64,000 bases of DNA, taken from contig QYPL01000014.1 of assembly GCA_007280515.1 (NCBI GenBank), forward strand, positions 124,001 through 188,000, in the 5' to 3' direction. Both the position numbers and the translations under genes were made by a program. Below are positions 51,177 through 60,665 of this stretch, piece after piece. Below the pieces are notes generated by a model that saw only the letters and a program-made list of their open reading frames with translations, made no database searches and was not told where the DNA came from. Each line of letters opens with the position of its first letter. Within the stretch, counting starts at the first letter, position 1. Origin of the DNA: Sediminibacterium sp. (GTDB lineage: Bacteria > Bacteroidota > Bacteroidia > Chitinophagales > Chitinophagaceae).

Positions 51177-52028
51177 CTATTTATTTTTTTGATGATAGGT
51201 GATAAGGCCTTGCATGGGAGATTTAATAATATTACCCAGTTCAATTTCGTAGCTTAAAGCTAGTTGCTTGATGATATCCTTAAAGCCATAGGCCACACTG
51301 CCTACAAAATGAATAGGATACAACCAGGCCTCATTCATTTTATTAATATGGGCATAGAAAAAATCGTTCAAGCCATCTTCGATAATATTTTCAATCATAT
51401 AATGTCCTCTATTCTCTACTAAGAATTCGGTGAACTTAGCAAGGTATCTGTTTGGCGTAGCTTCTTTGTATACATTGTTTAAAATTTCATCCTTAGTAGT
51501 AGCAAATTTCTTCTCAAACCCGGACATTAAATCCTCGTCAAAGGTTTTATATAAATAATATTGAATCACTTTTTTTCCTAAATAAGCGCCACTGCCTTCG
51601 TCGCCTAATACATAGCCTAGGCCAGGACTATTTTTGGTAATTTTTTTCCCATTATAAAAACCTGTATTAGAACCCGTACCTAAAATACAGGCAACCCCTT
51701 TTGCATGCTGACAAGTAGCCCTTGCAGCAGCTACTAAATCGGTTTGAATATCTAGTTTTGCTTTGGTGAAAACAGCTTTCAATGCTTTTTTAAGTTCTGT
51801 AACGTTTCGAGGATTGCTTAAGCCCGTGCCATAAAAATAAACTGCATCAACTGCGTCTAGTTTAATTTTATTTCTAAAAGTTTTTTCTACTATTGCTTGA
51901 ATTTGAACAGCGCTCAGAAAATAGGGGCTGATGCCTATACTTTGCACAGTGGTTTTCTTATTAGTTTGTACAATGGTCCATTGGCATTTGGTAGCTCCGC
52001 TGTCTGCAATAATATAATTCTTCGCCAT
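51177..52028 (-). CDS. BadF/BadG-type ATPase, N-acetylglucosamine kinase-like
   Basis: About 283 residues with an ASKHA-fold. The N-terminal phosphate-1 motif is IIADSGATKCQWTIV (about 4-18), phosphate-2 is CILGTGSNTGFYNGK (about 113-127), and VLGDEGSGAYLGKK (about 142) matches N-acetylglucosamine kinases of this superfamily. It probably phosphorylates an amino sugar recovered from cell wall or chitin, but the substrate is inferred. The longest frame starts at ATG 52097, overlapping the divergent protease gene; ATG 52028 fits the family N-terminus better. Confidence 0.82.
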   Translation of the reverse strand: MAKNYIIADSGATKCQWTIVQTNKKTTVQSIGISPYFLSAVQIQAIVEKTFRNKIKLDAVDAVYFYGTGLSNPRNVTELKKALKAVFTKAKLDIQTDLVAAARATCQHAKGVACILGTGSNTGFYNGKKITKNSPGLGYVLGDEGSGAYLGKKVIQYYLYKTFDEDLMSGFEKKFATTKDEILNNVYKEATPNRYLAKFTEFLVENRGHYMIENIIEDGLNDFFYAHINKMNEAWLYPIHFVGSVAYGFKDIIKQLALSYEIELGNIIKSPMQGLITYHQKNK

Positions 52029-52091
52029 AGGTAATAATCTTGTGTGTGAAAATAGCCTTTTTAGTGTAATTTTAGCCCGAATAAAACTAGC

Positions 52092-53666
52092 ATGCAAGAA
52101 AAAAATAAATCAAATTGGGTCACCCCACTTTTTTATGCCTTTTTGGTAATAATAGGAGTGTTGATAGGGGTGTTTTTTAAAGGAAGTTTACCCTTAAATG
52201 TTTTTAGATCAGGACCGAAAGATCCTATGCAAGAAATTTTGCAGTTAATTCAATCTAAGTATGTCGAAAAGTTAGATACGGATAGTGCAAGTAATCGTTT
52301 GGCTAATTATTATTTATCTCAATTAGACCCGCACTCTGTGTATATACCGCCTACTGATTTAGTAGAAGTGAATGAACAATTGCAACCTAATTTTAAAGGT
52401 ATTGGTATTGAATTTATGCAGTTCAGAGATAGCATCTTTGTTTCTTATGTGATGAAGGAAGGGCCCGCCGCTAAAGCAGGGTTGCAAATTGGGGATATAT
52501 TGTTAAAAGCAGACGATAGCATACAATTATCGGGTAAAAAATGGGCATCAGAAGAAATTAGAAAAAAAATTAAAGGACCTTCTAATACAAGCGTAAAATT
52601 ATTAATAGACAGTGAGGGTAAACAAATTTCCATAACCATTCCAAGAGACAATGTACCGGTTTCTTCAGTAGATGCTTTTTATTTAATTAACCCCACGATG
52701 GGCTATATTAGAATTGACAAATTTGCAGATAGAACCTATGAATCCTTCATGCAGGCCTTAGATACTTTGGTGCAAAAAGGAATTAAATCATTGGTGATTG
52801 ACTTAAGAGGTAATGGAGGCGGACTACTTTCAGAAGCAGTAGCTATTGCGGATGAAGTTTTAAGTGGTAATAAATTAATTGTTTATACGCAAGGAGCTAA
52901 TTCTCCTAGGGTAGATTATTTTAGTAAAAGAGAAGGGCTTTTTGAAGAAGGTCCCTTGACTATTTTAATGGATGAAACTTCCGCATCGGCCAGCGAAGTA
53001 TTAGCAGGTGCATTACAGGATTGGGACCGCGCCACCATTGTAGGACAGCGTTCTTTTGGTAAAGGCTTAGTGCAACAACAATACAATTTATCCAATGGGG
53101 GTGCACTTCGTTTAACCACTGCAAAATATTATACGCCACTTGGTAGAAATATTCAACGCCCTTATGAAAAAGGAAAGCAGGCTTATGAAGATGATTTTAT
53201 AACAAGAATGCATGAGGATGCGATGGGTATGCAAGATTCAAGTTATAAAGGAGAAAAGTATAAGACCCCTAAAGGGCATTTAGTGTATGGTGGGGGAGGA
53301 ATTTACCCAGATAAATGGGTAAGTGAAAAAAATGTTCTCATGGATACGAGCTTTGCCATATTATGGAAGCAAAGTTTATTGAACGATTTTGTATTTCAGT
53401 GGTATTTGAAAAATAAAGCTGCTATGAATACTATAGCAACGCCTTCCGATTTTTTAAAGCAATATCAAAATTATGATTATTGGACGGTGCTGAATGGGTT
53501 TGCAAATAGCCAGGATAAGCAAAGCTTAAAAGCCATAGAAAAAAACAAGGCCTTGGTTCAAAGACAAATATTAGCCTTAGTGGCCCGCCTTAAGTGGTAT
53601 AAGCAAGGTTATTATGAAGTGCAGAATAGCTTGGACCCGCTATTTGCTACCATGCTTCCTAAATAG
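52092..53666 (+). CDS. CtpA-type S41 processing protease
   Basis: A 524-residue exported serine protease. A signal anchor (WVTPLFYAFLVIIGVLIGVFF, about 9-29) precedes a PDZ domain at about 85-165 (GIGIEFMQFRDSIFVSYVMK). The S41 core holds the dyad S299 (ETSASASEVLAG) and K324 (RSFGKGLVQQ). A C-terminal helical extension of about 150 residues follows. It is distinct from the larger Prc-type enzyme at 2590 and probably has a different periplasmic substrate set. Confidence 0.92.
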   Translation: MQEKNKSNWVTPLFYAFLVIIGVLIGVFFKGSLPLNVFRSGPKDPMQEILQLIQSKYVEKLDTDSASNRLANYYLSQLDPHSVYIPPTDLVEVNEQLQPNFKGIGIEFMQFRDSIFVSYVMKEGPAAKAGLQIGDILLKADDSIQLSGKKWASEEIRKKIKGPSNTSVKLLIDSEGKQISITIPRDNVPVSSVDAFYLINPTMGYIRIDKFADRTYESFMQALDTLVQKGIKSLVIDLRGNGGGLLSEAVAIADEVLSGNKLIVYTQGANSPRVDYFSKREGLFEEGPLTILMDETSASASEVLAGALQDWDRATIVGQRSFGKGLVQQQYNLSNGGALRLTTAKYYTPLGRNIQRPYEKGKQAYEDDFITRMHEDAMGMQDSSYKGEKYKTPKGHLVYGGGGIYPDKWVSEKNVLMDTSFAILWKQSLLNDFVFQWYLKNKAAMNTIATPSDFLKQYQNYDYWTVLNGFANSQDKQSLKAIEKNKALVQRQILALVARLKWYKQGYYEVQNSLDPLFATMLPK

Positions 53667-53853
53667 TATTATTTTTTATCATTTGTGTAATTTCTGTTCT
53701 AGAAATTAGGGGCACAGCTTTTATATATATTTTTATTAACATTATAATTATAAATATGTATATATAATTATAAAAATTTATCAAAAAATATATAATTTAG
53801 CATATTATATAACGTATATAATTAAATATAATATATTAAAACCCTCTAAAATT

Positions 53854-54864
53854 ATGAAATCAAAGATCCTCTTACCCGTTTTTCTACTTCTTAGCCATAT
53901 TTCTAAGGCTCAAACAGATTCTACTGCCAAGGCAGCGCAGGCAAGCAATAGTTATACCATTTATTTTGATGGGTATTATAAGAGTGATTTTTCTAAAAAG
54001 GCTACTAATAATAAAACCAGCTTTACCAATTCGAATCAATCATTACAATTAGGTATGGCTTCTATTAAGATAGATCATACCAAAGGAAATTTTGCAAGTA
54101 CTCTCGATATAGGTTTAGGAAAAAGAGCCCAAGAGTTTTCTTATAATGATAATGGAGTATTGCAGGCCATTAAACAAGCTTATATAAGTTATGCTCCTAT
54201 GAATGGACTGAAGATAACAGTTGGTAAATGGGCTACACATATTGGCTATGAATTATTAGATGCTTATTCCAATAGAAACTATAGTATGAGTTATGCATTT
54301 TCATATGGTCCCTTTTTTCATACAGGTATTAGAGCAGATATTGCTTTAGGTGGAAAATCGGCCATGATGATTGGTTTTGTCCAGCCCACCGATTTTACTT
54401 TTTCATCAAGTCCCGATAAAATACTTATTGCTCAGTTCAGTACTAGCTCAAAGAATGATTTATTAAAAGCTTTTTTGAATTATCAAGGAGGTTATGATAA
54501 ATCTCAATTTGATTTAGTATTGAATGGAGTAGTGAATAATCAAATAGGTATTAACTATGATGGTACTATTGCCAATATTAGTGGAAACAATTGGACAAGC
54601 AATGCAGTATATGTAAACTATGACCCTTCTGCTAAGTTTGGATTTATTTTAAGATCAGAATATTTTAATGATAGTAAAAATGCAGTAGGGGTAGGTAGTT
54701 CCATTTTTCAAAACACAATCTCTGCGAATATTCATTTTTCCAAGCTAACCCTAATTCCAGAAATAAGATTTGATAATGCGAAAGACAAAATTTTCTTTAA
54801 TTCAAATAATAATTTAAATAAGTATGCAGGCAGTTTCTTAATAGCAGCTGTATATAAATTTTAA
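53854..54864 (+). CDS. Porin-like outer-membrane beta-barrel protein
   Basis: A 336-residue protein with a signal peptide ending at ISKAQ (about 19) and alternating hydrophobic/hydrophilic strands to a C-terminal aromatic residue (IAAVYKF), typical of barrels inserted by BAM. It resembles the BBP2/OmpL-like porin family by pattern (IYFDGYYKSDF; KITVGKWATHIGYELLDAYS). It is preceded by a 187-base extremely AT-rich stretch and followed by a strong terminator, so it is monocistronic. Cargo unknown. Confidence 0.82.
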   Translation: MKSKILLPVFLLLSHISKAQTDSTAKAAQASNSYTIYFDGYYKSDFSKKATNNKTSFTNSNQSLQLGMASIKIDHTKGNFASTLDIGLGKRAQEFSYNDNGVLQAIKQAYISYAPMNGLKITVGKWATHIGYELLDAYSNRNYSMSYAFSYGPFFHTGIRADIALGGKSAMMIGFVQPTDFTFSSSPDKILIAQFSTSSKNDLLKAFLNYQGGYDKSQFDLVLNGVVNNQIGINYDGTIANISGNNWTSNAVYVNYDPSAKFGFILRSEYFNDSKNAVGVGSSIFQNTISANIHFSKLTLIPEIRFDNAKDKIFFNSNNNLNKYAGSFLIAAVYKF

Positions 54865-54939
54865 TGGTGTAGCATTGAATAAGTAGTAAAAAATTTTTAA
54901 TAGTCCAGTTTTATTGTTTTAAGTAAGCAATCGTTAATC

Positions 54940-54968
54940 GGGCCCCATTTCTATGGGGCCCTCTTTTT
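54940..54968 (+). terminator. Rho-independent terminator of the porin-like gene
   Basis: GGGCCCCAT (54940-54948) and ATGGGGCCC (54953-54961) form a perfect 9-bp stem around TTCT, followed by TCTTTTTAT. It overlaps the end of the convergent GH97 gene (stop at 54967). Confidence 0.88.
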
Positions 54969-56961
54969 ATAATTTAATAAGCTTAATTAAGAAACCTCCA
55001 CCAGGTGCAAGTGAAATACTAAGATTTGATGTATTATTTATGACTTGATGGGTTATGCTATAGTCTGCAGCATATTTATCGGCATTTATTCCGTCTTTAC
55101 AAATAGTGGCTTTATAATTTCCTTTTTCTAAGAAAGAAAAATCAATGCTTTGTTCTTTGGCTGTCCAATTATTCATACCTGCTATATACCAATCCTTGTT
55201 TTTATTTCTAGCAGTCACAATATATTCACCCACTTTGGCATCTAGTATTTTGGTATCGTCCCAGCCTGTTGGAATATGACCTAATAAATTCATAAAATCT
55301 GGTTCTAAATAGGCTTGAGAAGGGTTGCCTGAAAAAATTTGCATGGGACTATCAAATACTACAAACATGGCTAGTTGATGAGACCTTGTGCCGTAACTCA
55401 TAGGGGCACCTTCTATATTTCTAAAACTATTTTTTGTCGCATTGTTTAAAAAGCCTGGTTCATAATCAAAAGAACCCGCTAACATTCTTGTAAAAGGCAA
55501 AACTAAATCATGACTAGGGGTGACTTTATCACTCCAAATATTATATTCAGAACCTAATACGCCTTCTCTTGTAATAGCATTAGGATAAGTTCGATTAAAT
55601 CCTTTGGGTGCATAAGCGCCATGGTACATAATCATAATTTTATGTGCAGCGCAGGCCTTGGCAATACGTTCGTAAAACTGAACTGTTTTTTGATCGTCTC
55701 TATCAATAAAGTCGGTCATAATAAAATCTACACCCCATTTATTAAATTGTGTAAGTGCAGGTTCTAATTGTTTATCTAATGTGGCCGCAATAGTCCACAT
55801 GCTTAATTTAATATTTCTCAATTTGGCATAGGCTACCAAACTATCCATATTAATTTCAGGAATGACTTTAAATAAATTTTTATAATCGCTCCAGCCTGCA
55901 TCCATCATAATTCTATCAAAACCAAATCGCGCTGCAAAATCAATATAGTATTTATAAGTAGCTGTGTTTAGCCCAGCTTTAAAAGGAATATTGAATAAAT
56001 TAATATTAATAATCCATTCATCAGTGGCCTTGCCTGGGTGCACCCAACTTGCATCTTGAATAGTAGAAGGGCTTGCTAATTGATATACCATATCATTATT
56101 AGGTAGGTCTTTATCCTCAGGTGCAATCATTATAATTCTCCAAGGAAGGGTTCTAGTTCCTTTAGTATGGGCAATGTAGTTGGCTCTTTTAGTAACCACT
56201 ACCTCTGGATATAATTCATTGGTTGTTTTTTCTTCTGCAGGATAGGGAGCGAATTGGGCTTGTATTGAATTTGTATTCGTGCCTTTTAAAAACATGCCAG
56301 GGTAGTCTAATAAATCCGATTCTGTAATAGCTATCTTTGGAGCTTGTTCAGGAACAACTAAAATGGGGTTATAGGCAATACTGCTAGTAGAAAAACTATA
56401 TAAGGGGGTTAGCGGATAAGTTTCTTCAAAACTTGTATGATAGATATCCTCATTTTCTCTTGGGTGCACAATGGGTAAATAAGCACTTGTCTTATTATTA
56501 AAATTGAATTCAGCTATTTCATTATGAATGTAGATACTGTCTTTGAATAAAGTTTGTATTTGATAAGCGAGTCCATTATTAAAAACTCTAAATAAAACTT
56601 TATAGGGTTGTTTGAGTTGAATGCTTAGTTCGGTATACTTATCTATTATTTTTTTTCTTCTTTCAGCAACGGGTACTTGAATAATAGTATTTACCTCTTT
56701 ACTACTTGTACTTACAATTTTGTTATCATGTGAAAGGCTGGTTTGGTCTTTTACTACTAAATCAATTCTATTATTAGTAAGTATTTGTTCATTTAGGTAT
56801 TGAACACTGTATTGTAATTGGGTATCCATCCAAATGGCTAGTGTAAGTTTCCCATTGGGCGATTGTACATGTAATGTATCAATATTAGCTCTAAGCGTTT
56901 GAAAAGATAAGCAGCCTAAAACAAAAATGGTGGCCTTGATATATAGTGGGAATACTTTCAT
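54967..56961 (-). CDS. Glycoside hydrolase family 97 protein
   Basis: A 664-residue exported enzyme with a signal peptide (ends LRANID, about 25). An N-terminal beta-sandwich domain is followed by a (beta/alpha)8 barrel: FGFDRIMMDAGWSDYKNLF (about 350) and GVDFIMTDFIDRDDQ (about 405). A C-terminal beta domain closes it. GH97 includes inverting alpha-glucosidases and retaining alpha-galactosidases. Which class this belongs to cannot be fixed without aligning the catalytic Glu/Asp. It is divergent from an exported oxidoreductase and a rhamnosidase. Confidence 0.92.
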   Translation of the reverse strand: MKVFPLYIKATIFVLGCLSFQTLRANIDTLHVQSPNGKLTLAIWMDTQLQYSVQYLNEQILTNNRIDLVVKDQTSLSHDNKIVSTSSKEVNTIIQVPVAERRKKIIDKYTELSIQLKQPYKVLFRVFNNGLAYQIQTLFKDSIYIHNEIAEFNFNNKTSAYLPIVHPRENEDIYHTSFEETYPLTPLYSFSTSSIAYNPILVVPEQAPKIAITESDLLDYPGMFLKGTNTNSIQAQFAPYPAEEKTTNELYPEVVVTKRANYIAHTKGTRTLPWRIIMIAPEDKDLPNNDMVYQLASPSTIQDASWVHPGKATDEWIININLFNIPFKAGLNTATYKYYIDFAARFGFDRIMMDAGWSDYKNLFKVIPEINMDSLVAYAKLRNIKLSMWTIAATLDKQLEPALTQFNKWGVDFIMTDFIDRDDQKTVQFYERIAKACAAHKIMIMYHGAYAPKGFNRTYPNAITREGVLGSEYNIWSDKVTPSHDLVLPFTRMLAGSFDYEPGFLNNATKNSFRNIEGAPMSYGTRSHQLAMFVVFDSPMQIFSGNPSQAYLEPDFMNLLGHIPTGWDDTKILDAKVGEYIVTARNKNKDWYIAGMNNWTAKEQSIDFSFLEKGNYKATICKDGINADKYAADYSITHQVINNTSNLSISLAPGGGFLIKLIKL

Positions 56962-57101
56962 ATTCTAAAGTTAGGGATAGGGCGTCAATTAATTTAAATG
57001 ATTTTTCCCAATTTATTTGACGGGTGGGACTATTTTTAATCTTAAAAACATTAAATTCAATAACTGAATGAAGGCTAGAATTAACACATAAAAATAATAC
57101 T

Positions 57102-58217
57102 ATGAAAATGAAATCTTTAGTTTTTTTAACCCTACTAAGTTTGTTTTGTATAACAAATAATTTGGAGGCGCAAACGGGTAAAACAGGTGCGGTGAGGGTA
57201 GTGGTAGCAGGAATTACACATGGCCATGTATCTTGGATTTTAAATAAGTCTAAATCTGATGTGGTTGAGATTGTAGGTATTTACGAACCTAATAAAGCCA
57301 TCGCTGAAAAAAATGCTCTAAAATTTAATTTAAGTAAAGATTTATTCTACACTAATTTAGAAACAGCGCTTGATAAAACAAAACCAGAAGCGGTTGTCGC
57401 ATTTGGTTCTATTCATGAACATTTAAAAGTAGCCCAAGCAGCAGCTCCAAGGGGTATACATATTATGGTGGAAAAACCACTTGCTTCTAATTTAAAAGAA
57501 GCCTTAGCTATGCAGGCAGTAGCTAAAAAGAATAAGGTGATGCTACTTACCAATTACGAGACTTCATGGTATCCTTCCACTTATGAAACTTTTAGACTTA
57601 TTAAAGAAGAAAACTATGTTGGACAAATACGAAAAGTAGTATTTCATCATGGACATCAAGGGCCTAAAGAAATTGGGGTGAGCCCAGAATTTTTTAATTG
57701 GTTAACCGATCCAATTGAAAATGGAGGAGGTTCTATTGTAGACTTTGGATGTTATGGGGCAAATTTAATTACCTATTTAATGCATGGGGAAATGCCTATT
57801 TCTGTAACAGCTGTAACCAATCAGTTTAAGCCTTCCATTTATCCTAAGGTAGATGACAACGCAACCATTATTGTGAACTATGCTAAGACACAGGCTGTAT
57901 TGCAACCTTCATGGGCCTGGACTTTTGCAAGAAAGGATATGGAAGTATATGGCGACTCTGCTTATATTATAGCCGTGAATGCGCAAAAAATGCGATTGAG
58001 AAATAAAGAAGCAGCGCCAGAAACAGAAAAAACAGTCACTGATAAAGATATTCATGTATTCACCGACCCCTTCTCTTATTTACATGCGGTACTTAGAGGT
58101 AAGGAGAAAATAGAACCCTATGGTTTATATTCTACAGAAAATAATGTGATGGTAAATCGTATTTTAGAAGCGGCTATTCAATCGGCTAAAACGGGTAAGA
58201 CTATTTACATGAAATAA
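57102..58217 (+). CDS. Exported Gfo/Idh/MocA-family oxidoreductase
   Basis: A 371-residue protein with a signal peptide (FLTLLSLFCITNNLEAQ, cleavage about residue 24). The Rossmann domain follows: VRVVVAGITHGHVSWILNKS, where the usual GxGxxG is relaxed to AGITHGHV. The catalytic segment is EKPLASNLKEALAMQAVAKK (EKP at about 125), and YETSWYP and GGGSIVDFGCYGANL belong to the substrate domain. Exported members oxidise or reduce sugars outside the cytoplasm with tightly bound NAD. It sits 51 bases before the rhamnosidase and is likely cotranscribed. Confidence 0.88.
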   Translation: MKMKSLVFLTLLSLFCITNNLEAQTGKTGAVRVVVAGITHGHVSWILNKSKSDVVEIVGIYEPNKAIAEKNALKFNLSKDLFYTNLETALDKTKPEAVVAFGSIHEHLKVAQAAAPRGIHIMVEKPLASNLKEALAMQAVAKKNKVMLLTNYETSWYPSTYETFRLIKEENYVGQIRKVVFHHGHQGPKEIGVSPEFFNWLTDPIENGGGSIVDFGCYGANLITYLMHGEMPISVTAVTNQFKPSIYPKVDDNATIIVNYAKTQAVLQPSWAWTFARKDMEVYGDSAYIIAVNAQKMRLRNKEAAPETEKTVTDKDIHVFTDPFSYLHAVLRGKEKIEPYGLYSTENNVMVNRILEAAIQSAKTGKTIYMK

Positions 58218-58268
58218 ATGGGCAGAAGACTTTAAAATGTTAAAATATAATAATCTAAATATACAATT

Positions 58269-60665
58269 ATGAATAGTAGTATGCCTCATCGAATCAAATT
58301 ATTATTTTTTATATTCTTTTTTTCAGCCTCTACTTTATTGGCTCAAAATACAAAACTTATTAATCCTGCTTTATTAAAAAGTAATTGGTCGGCGAATTGG
58401 ATAGCTGCACCCAATAGCCCCTCTAAGGAATACGGGGTATATCATTTTAGAAAAAGTTTTTCAGTGAATGTAATTCCTAATTCATTTGTGGTGAATGTAT
58501 CTGCCGATAACCGTTACAGGTTATTTGTAAATGGCAAAGCAGTATGTAGTGGCCCAGCTAGAGGAGACTTATATAATTGGTATTATGAAACCATCGATAT
58601 TGCGCCTTTTTTAGTGGAGGGTAATAATACCATTGCAGCCCTGGTATGGAACATGGGGGTGTTGGCGCCAGTGGCGCAAATTTCCAATCAAACTGCTTTT
58701 TTATTAGAAGGTAATGGAGATGCAGAAAAAACTGTTAATAGTAATAAGAGCTGGAAAGTATTTAAAGACGAAGCTTATTTACCTTGTTCCACCAATAATG
58801 CAGAGAAGCTAAGAACCTATATGGTAGTGGGTCCTGGTGATAGTGTAATGGCCAGTAAATATCCTTGGGGTTGGGAGCAAACCAATTACAACGATGCTGC
58901 TTGGTTAAATGCTAAAGTAATTGCAAGTCCGGCATCTGTGGGATATGGTACCGATAATTTATGGACATTAAAGCCTAGTATAATTCCACAAATGTTTGAA
59001 AGAAAACAATCTATTAATTTACTTCGAAAAATAAATGGTGAATTAGTCAATACTAGTTTTGCCGCAGGCAATGCGGCTATTAAAAAAGCAGGTACGCATT
59101 CTACCATTAGTTTATTATTCGATCAAAGCTTTAATACAGTGGCTTATCCCACTTTAGTGGTAAGTGGTGGTAAGGATGCTGAAATAAAAATTACTTATGC
59201 GGAAGCCTTATTTGATAAAAATGGAACGAAGGGTAATAGATCAGTGATTGAAGGGAAAAATATTATGGGCAACTATGATGTATTTGTAGCAGATGGTTCC
59301 AGTAATAGAACTTTTAGACCTCTTTGGTTTAGAACTTATCGATATATTCAAATAGATATTACTGTAAAAGAAGATCCCATAGAGATTAATGATTTTTATG
59401 GTATGGCCACAGGCTATCCTTTCGAAGTGAAAGCCAACTTTACTAGCAATGACGCTTCTCTGAAAGAAATTTGGGATATAGGTTGGCGCACTGCACAGTC
59501 TTGTGCGGGTGAAACTTATTTCGATTGTCCTTATTACGAGCAGTTACAATATGAAGGCGATACAAGAATTCAATCCTTGATATCTTTATATGTGACAGGT
59601 GATGACAGGTTAATGCGTAAAGCCATTTTAGATTTTTATCATTCAAGAGTGCCTGAAGGTTTAACACAGGGAAGATATCCTAGTAGTCGATTACAAGTAA
59701 TACCTACTTTCTCTTTGTTTTGGGTATCGATGGTCTATGATTATTGGATGCATAGAAAAGACGATGCCTTTATTGAAGAGTTTATAGTGCCTATAACAGG
59801 CGTGTTAGATTGGTACGAGAAAAAAATAGACCAAGAAAAAAAGATGTTGGGCCCTATGAAGTGGTGGAGTTTTGTGGACTGGAATTTGTCTTTTGAAAAT
59901 GGAGTAGCCGATGGTGCCACCGATGGTAATTCTGCTGTTATTACTTTACAGTATGTTGCCACTTTAGAACAAGCGGCTAAACTATTTAAACAATTTGGAA
60001 AATTAGAACAAGCCAAACATTATCAAGCATTAGCTAGTCAATTAAAAGCAGCTACTTATGCGCAGTGTTTTGATGCCCGTAAAAATTTAATGGCCAATAC
60101 GCCTGAGAAAAAAGCGTACAGCCAACACGCCAGTATAATGGGTGTTTTAACTGGGGCAGTACCTACAAGCCAAGAAAAAATGGTTATGCAAAATGTTTTA
60201 AAAGATACTAGCTTAAGTCAGGCAACTTTTTATTACCGTTTTTATTTAAACCAAGCTTTGAAAAAAGCAGGTATGGCAAATAGTTATTATGCAGAATTAA
60301 AACCTTGGAGAGATATGATTGCCAATGGGCTTACCACTTTTGCAGAAAATCCAGATCCTACCAGATCGGATTGTCATGCATGGAGTGCTAGTCCTAATTA
60401 TGATTATTTTGCAACCATTTGTGGTATTATTCCCACTCAGCCTGGTTTTGCTGCAGTAAAAATAGAGCCAGCCTTAGGCGAATTAACACATGTTAAAGCA
60501 AGTATGCCACATCCTAGTGGAACTATTGCAGTTGAATTTACCAAGACAAACAATAATGGAGTAGAAGCTTCCATAGAACTTCCTACTAAAGTGGGAGGTG
60601 TATTTATTTGGAATGGTAAAACATTTATTCTACATGCAGGAGCACAGAAAATAAAAGTTGGTTAA
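58269..60665 (+). CDS. Alpha-L-rhamnosidase (GH78)
   Basis: A 798-residue exported enzyme (signal to about LLAQN). N-terminal beta-sandwich domains include a carbohydrate-binding FVVNVSADNRYRLFVNGKAV. The (alpha/alpha)6 barrel carries the catalytic patch FDCPYYEQLQYEGDTRIQSL (about 420-440), typical of GH78. A C-terminal beta domain follows. It releases terminal rhamnose from plant or bacterial glycans. Its last bases overlap the convergent M28 peptidase gene by four. Confidence 0.9.
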   Translation: MNSSMPHRIKLLFFIFFFSASTLLAQNTKLINPALLKSNWSANWIAAPNSPSKEYGVYHFRKSFSVNVIPNSFVVNVSADNRYRLFVNGKAVCSGPARGDLYNWYYETIDIAPFLVEGNNTIAALVWNMGVLAPVAQISNQTAFLLEGNGDAEKTVNSNKSWKVFKDEAYLPCSTNNAEKLRTYMVVGPGDSVMASKYPWGWEQTNYNDAAWLNAKVIASPASVGYGTDNLWTLKPSIIPQMFERKQSINLLRKINGELVNTSFAAGNAAIKKAGTHSTISLLFDQSFNTVAYPTLVVSGGKDAEIKITYAEALFDKNGTKGNRSVIEGKNIMGNYDVFVADGSSNRTFRPLWFRTYRYIQIDITVKEDPIEINDFYGMATGYPFEVKANFTSNDASLKEIWDIGWRTAQSCAGETYFDCPYYEQLQYEGDTRIQSLISLYVTGDDRLMRKAILDFYHSRVPEGLTQGRYPSSRLQVIPTFSLFWVSMVYDYWMHRKDDAFIEEFIVPITGVLDWYEKKIDQEKKMLGPMKWWSFVDWNLSFENGVADGATDGNSAVITLQYVATLEQAAKLFKQFGKLEQAKHYQALASQLKAATYAQCFDARKNLMANTPEKKAYSQHASIMGVLTGAVPTSQEKMVMQNVLKDTSLSQATFYYRFYLNQALKKAGMANSYYAELKPWRDMIANGLTTFAENPDPTRSDCHAWSASPNYDYFATICGIIPTQPGFAAVKIEPALGELTHVKASMPHPSGTIAVEFTKTNNNGVEASIELPTKVGGVFIWNGKTFILHAGAQKIKVG

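Noticed and set aside
52029-52097. Upstream 23-codon extension of the GlcNAc-kinase-like gene
   Set aside because: It would overlap the divergent protease start and lacks any resemblance to the family N-terminus, which begins at ATG 52028.
53689-53707. AATTTCT/AGAAATT hairpin as terminator of the CtpA-type gene
   Set aside because: AT-only 7-bp stem followed by AGGGG rather than a T tract.
53667-53853. AT-rich stretch as replication origin
   Set aside because: Extremely AT-rich but no DnaA-box clusters were seen and no dnaA/dnaN nearby; probably just a promoter region for the porin-like gene.
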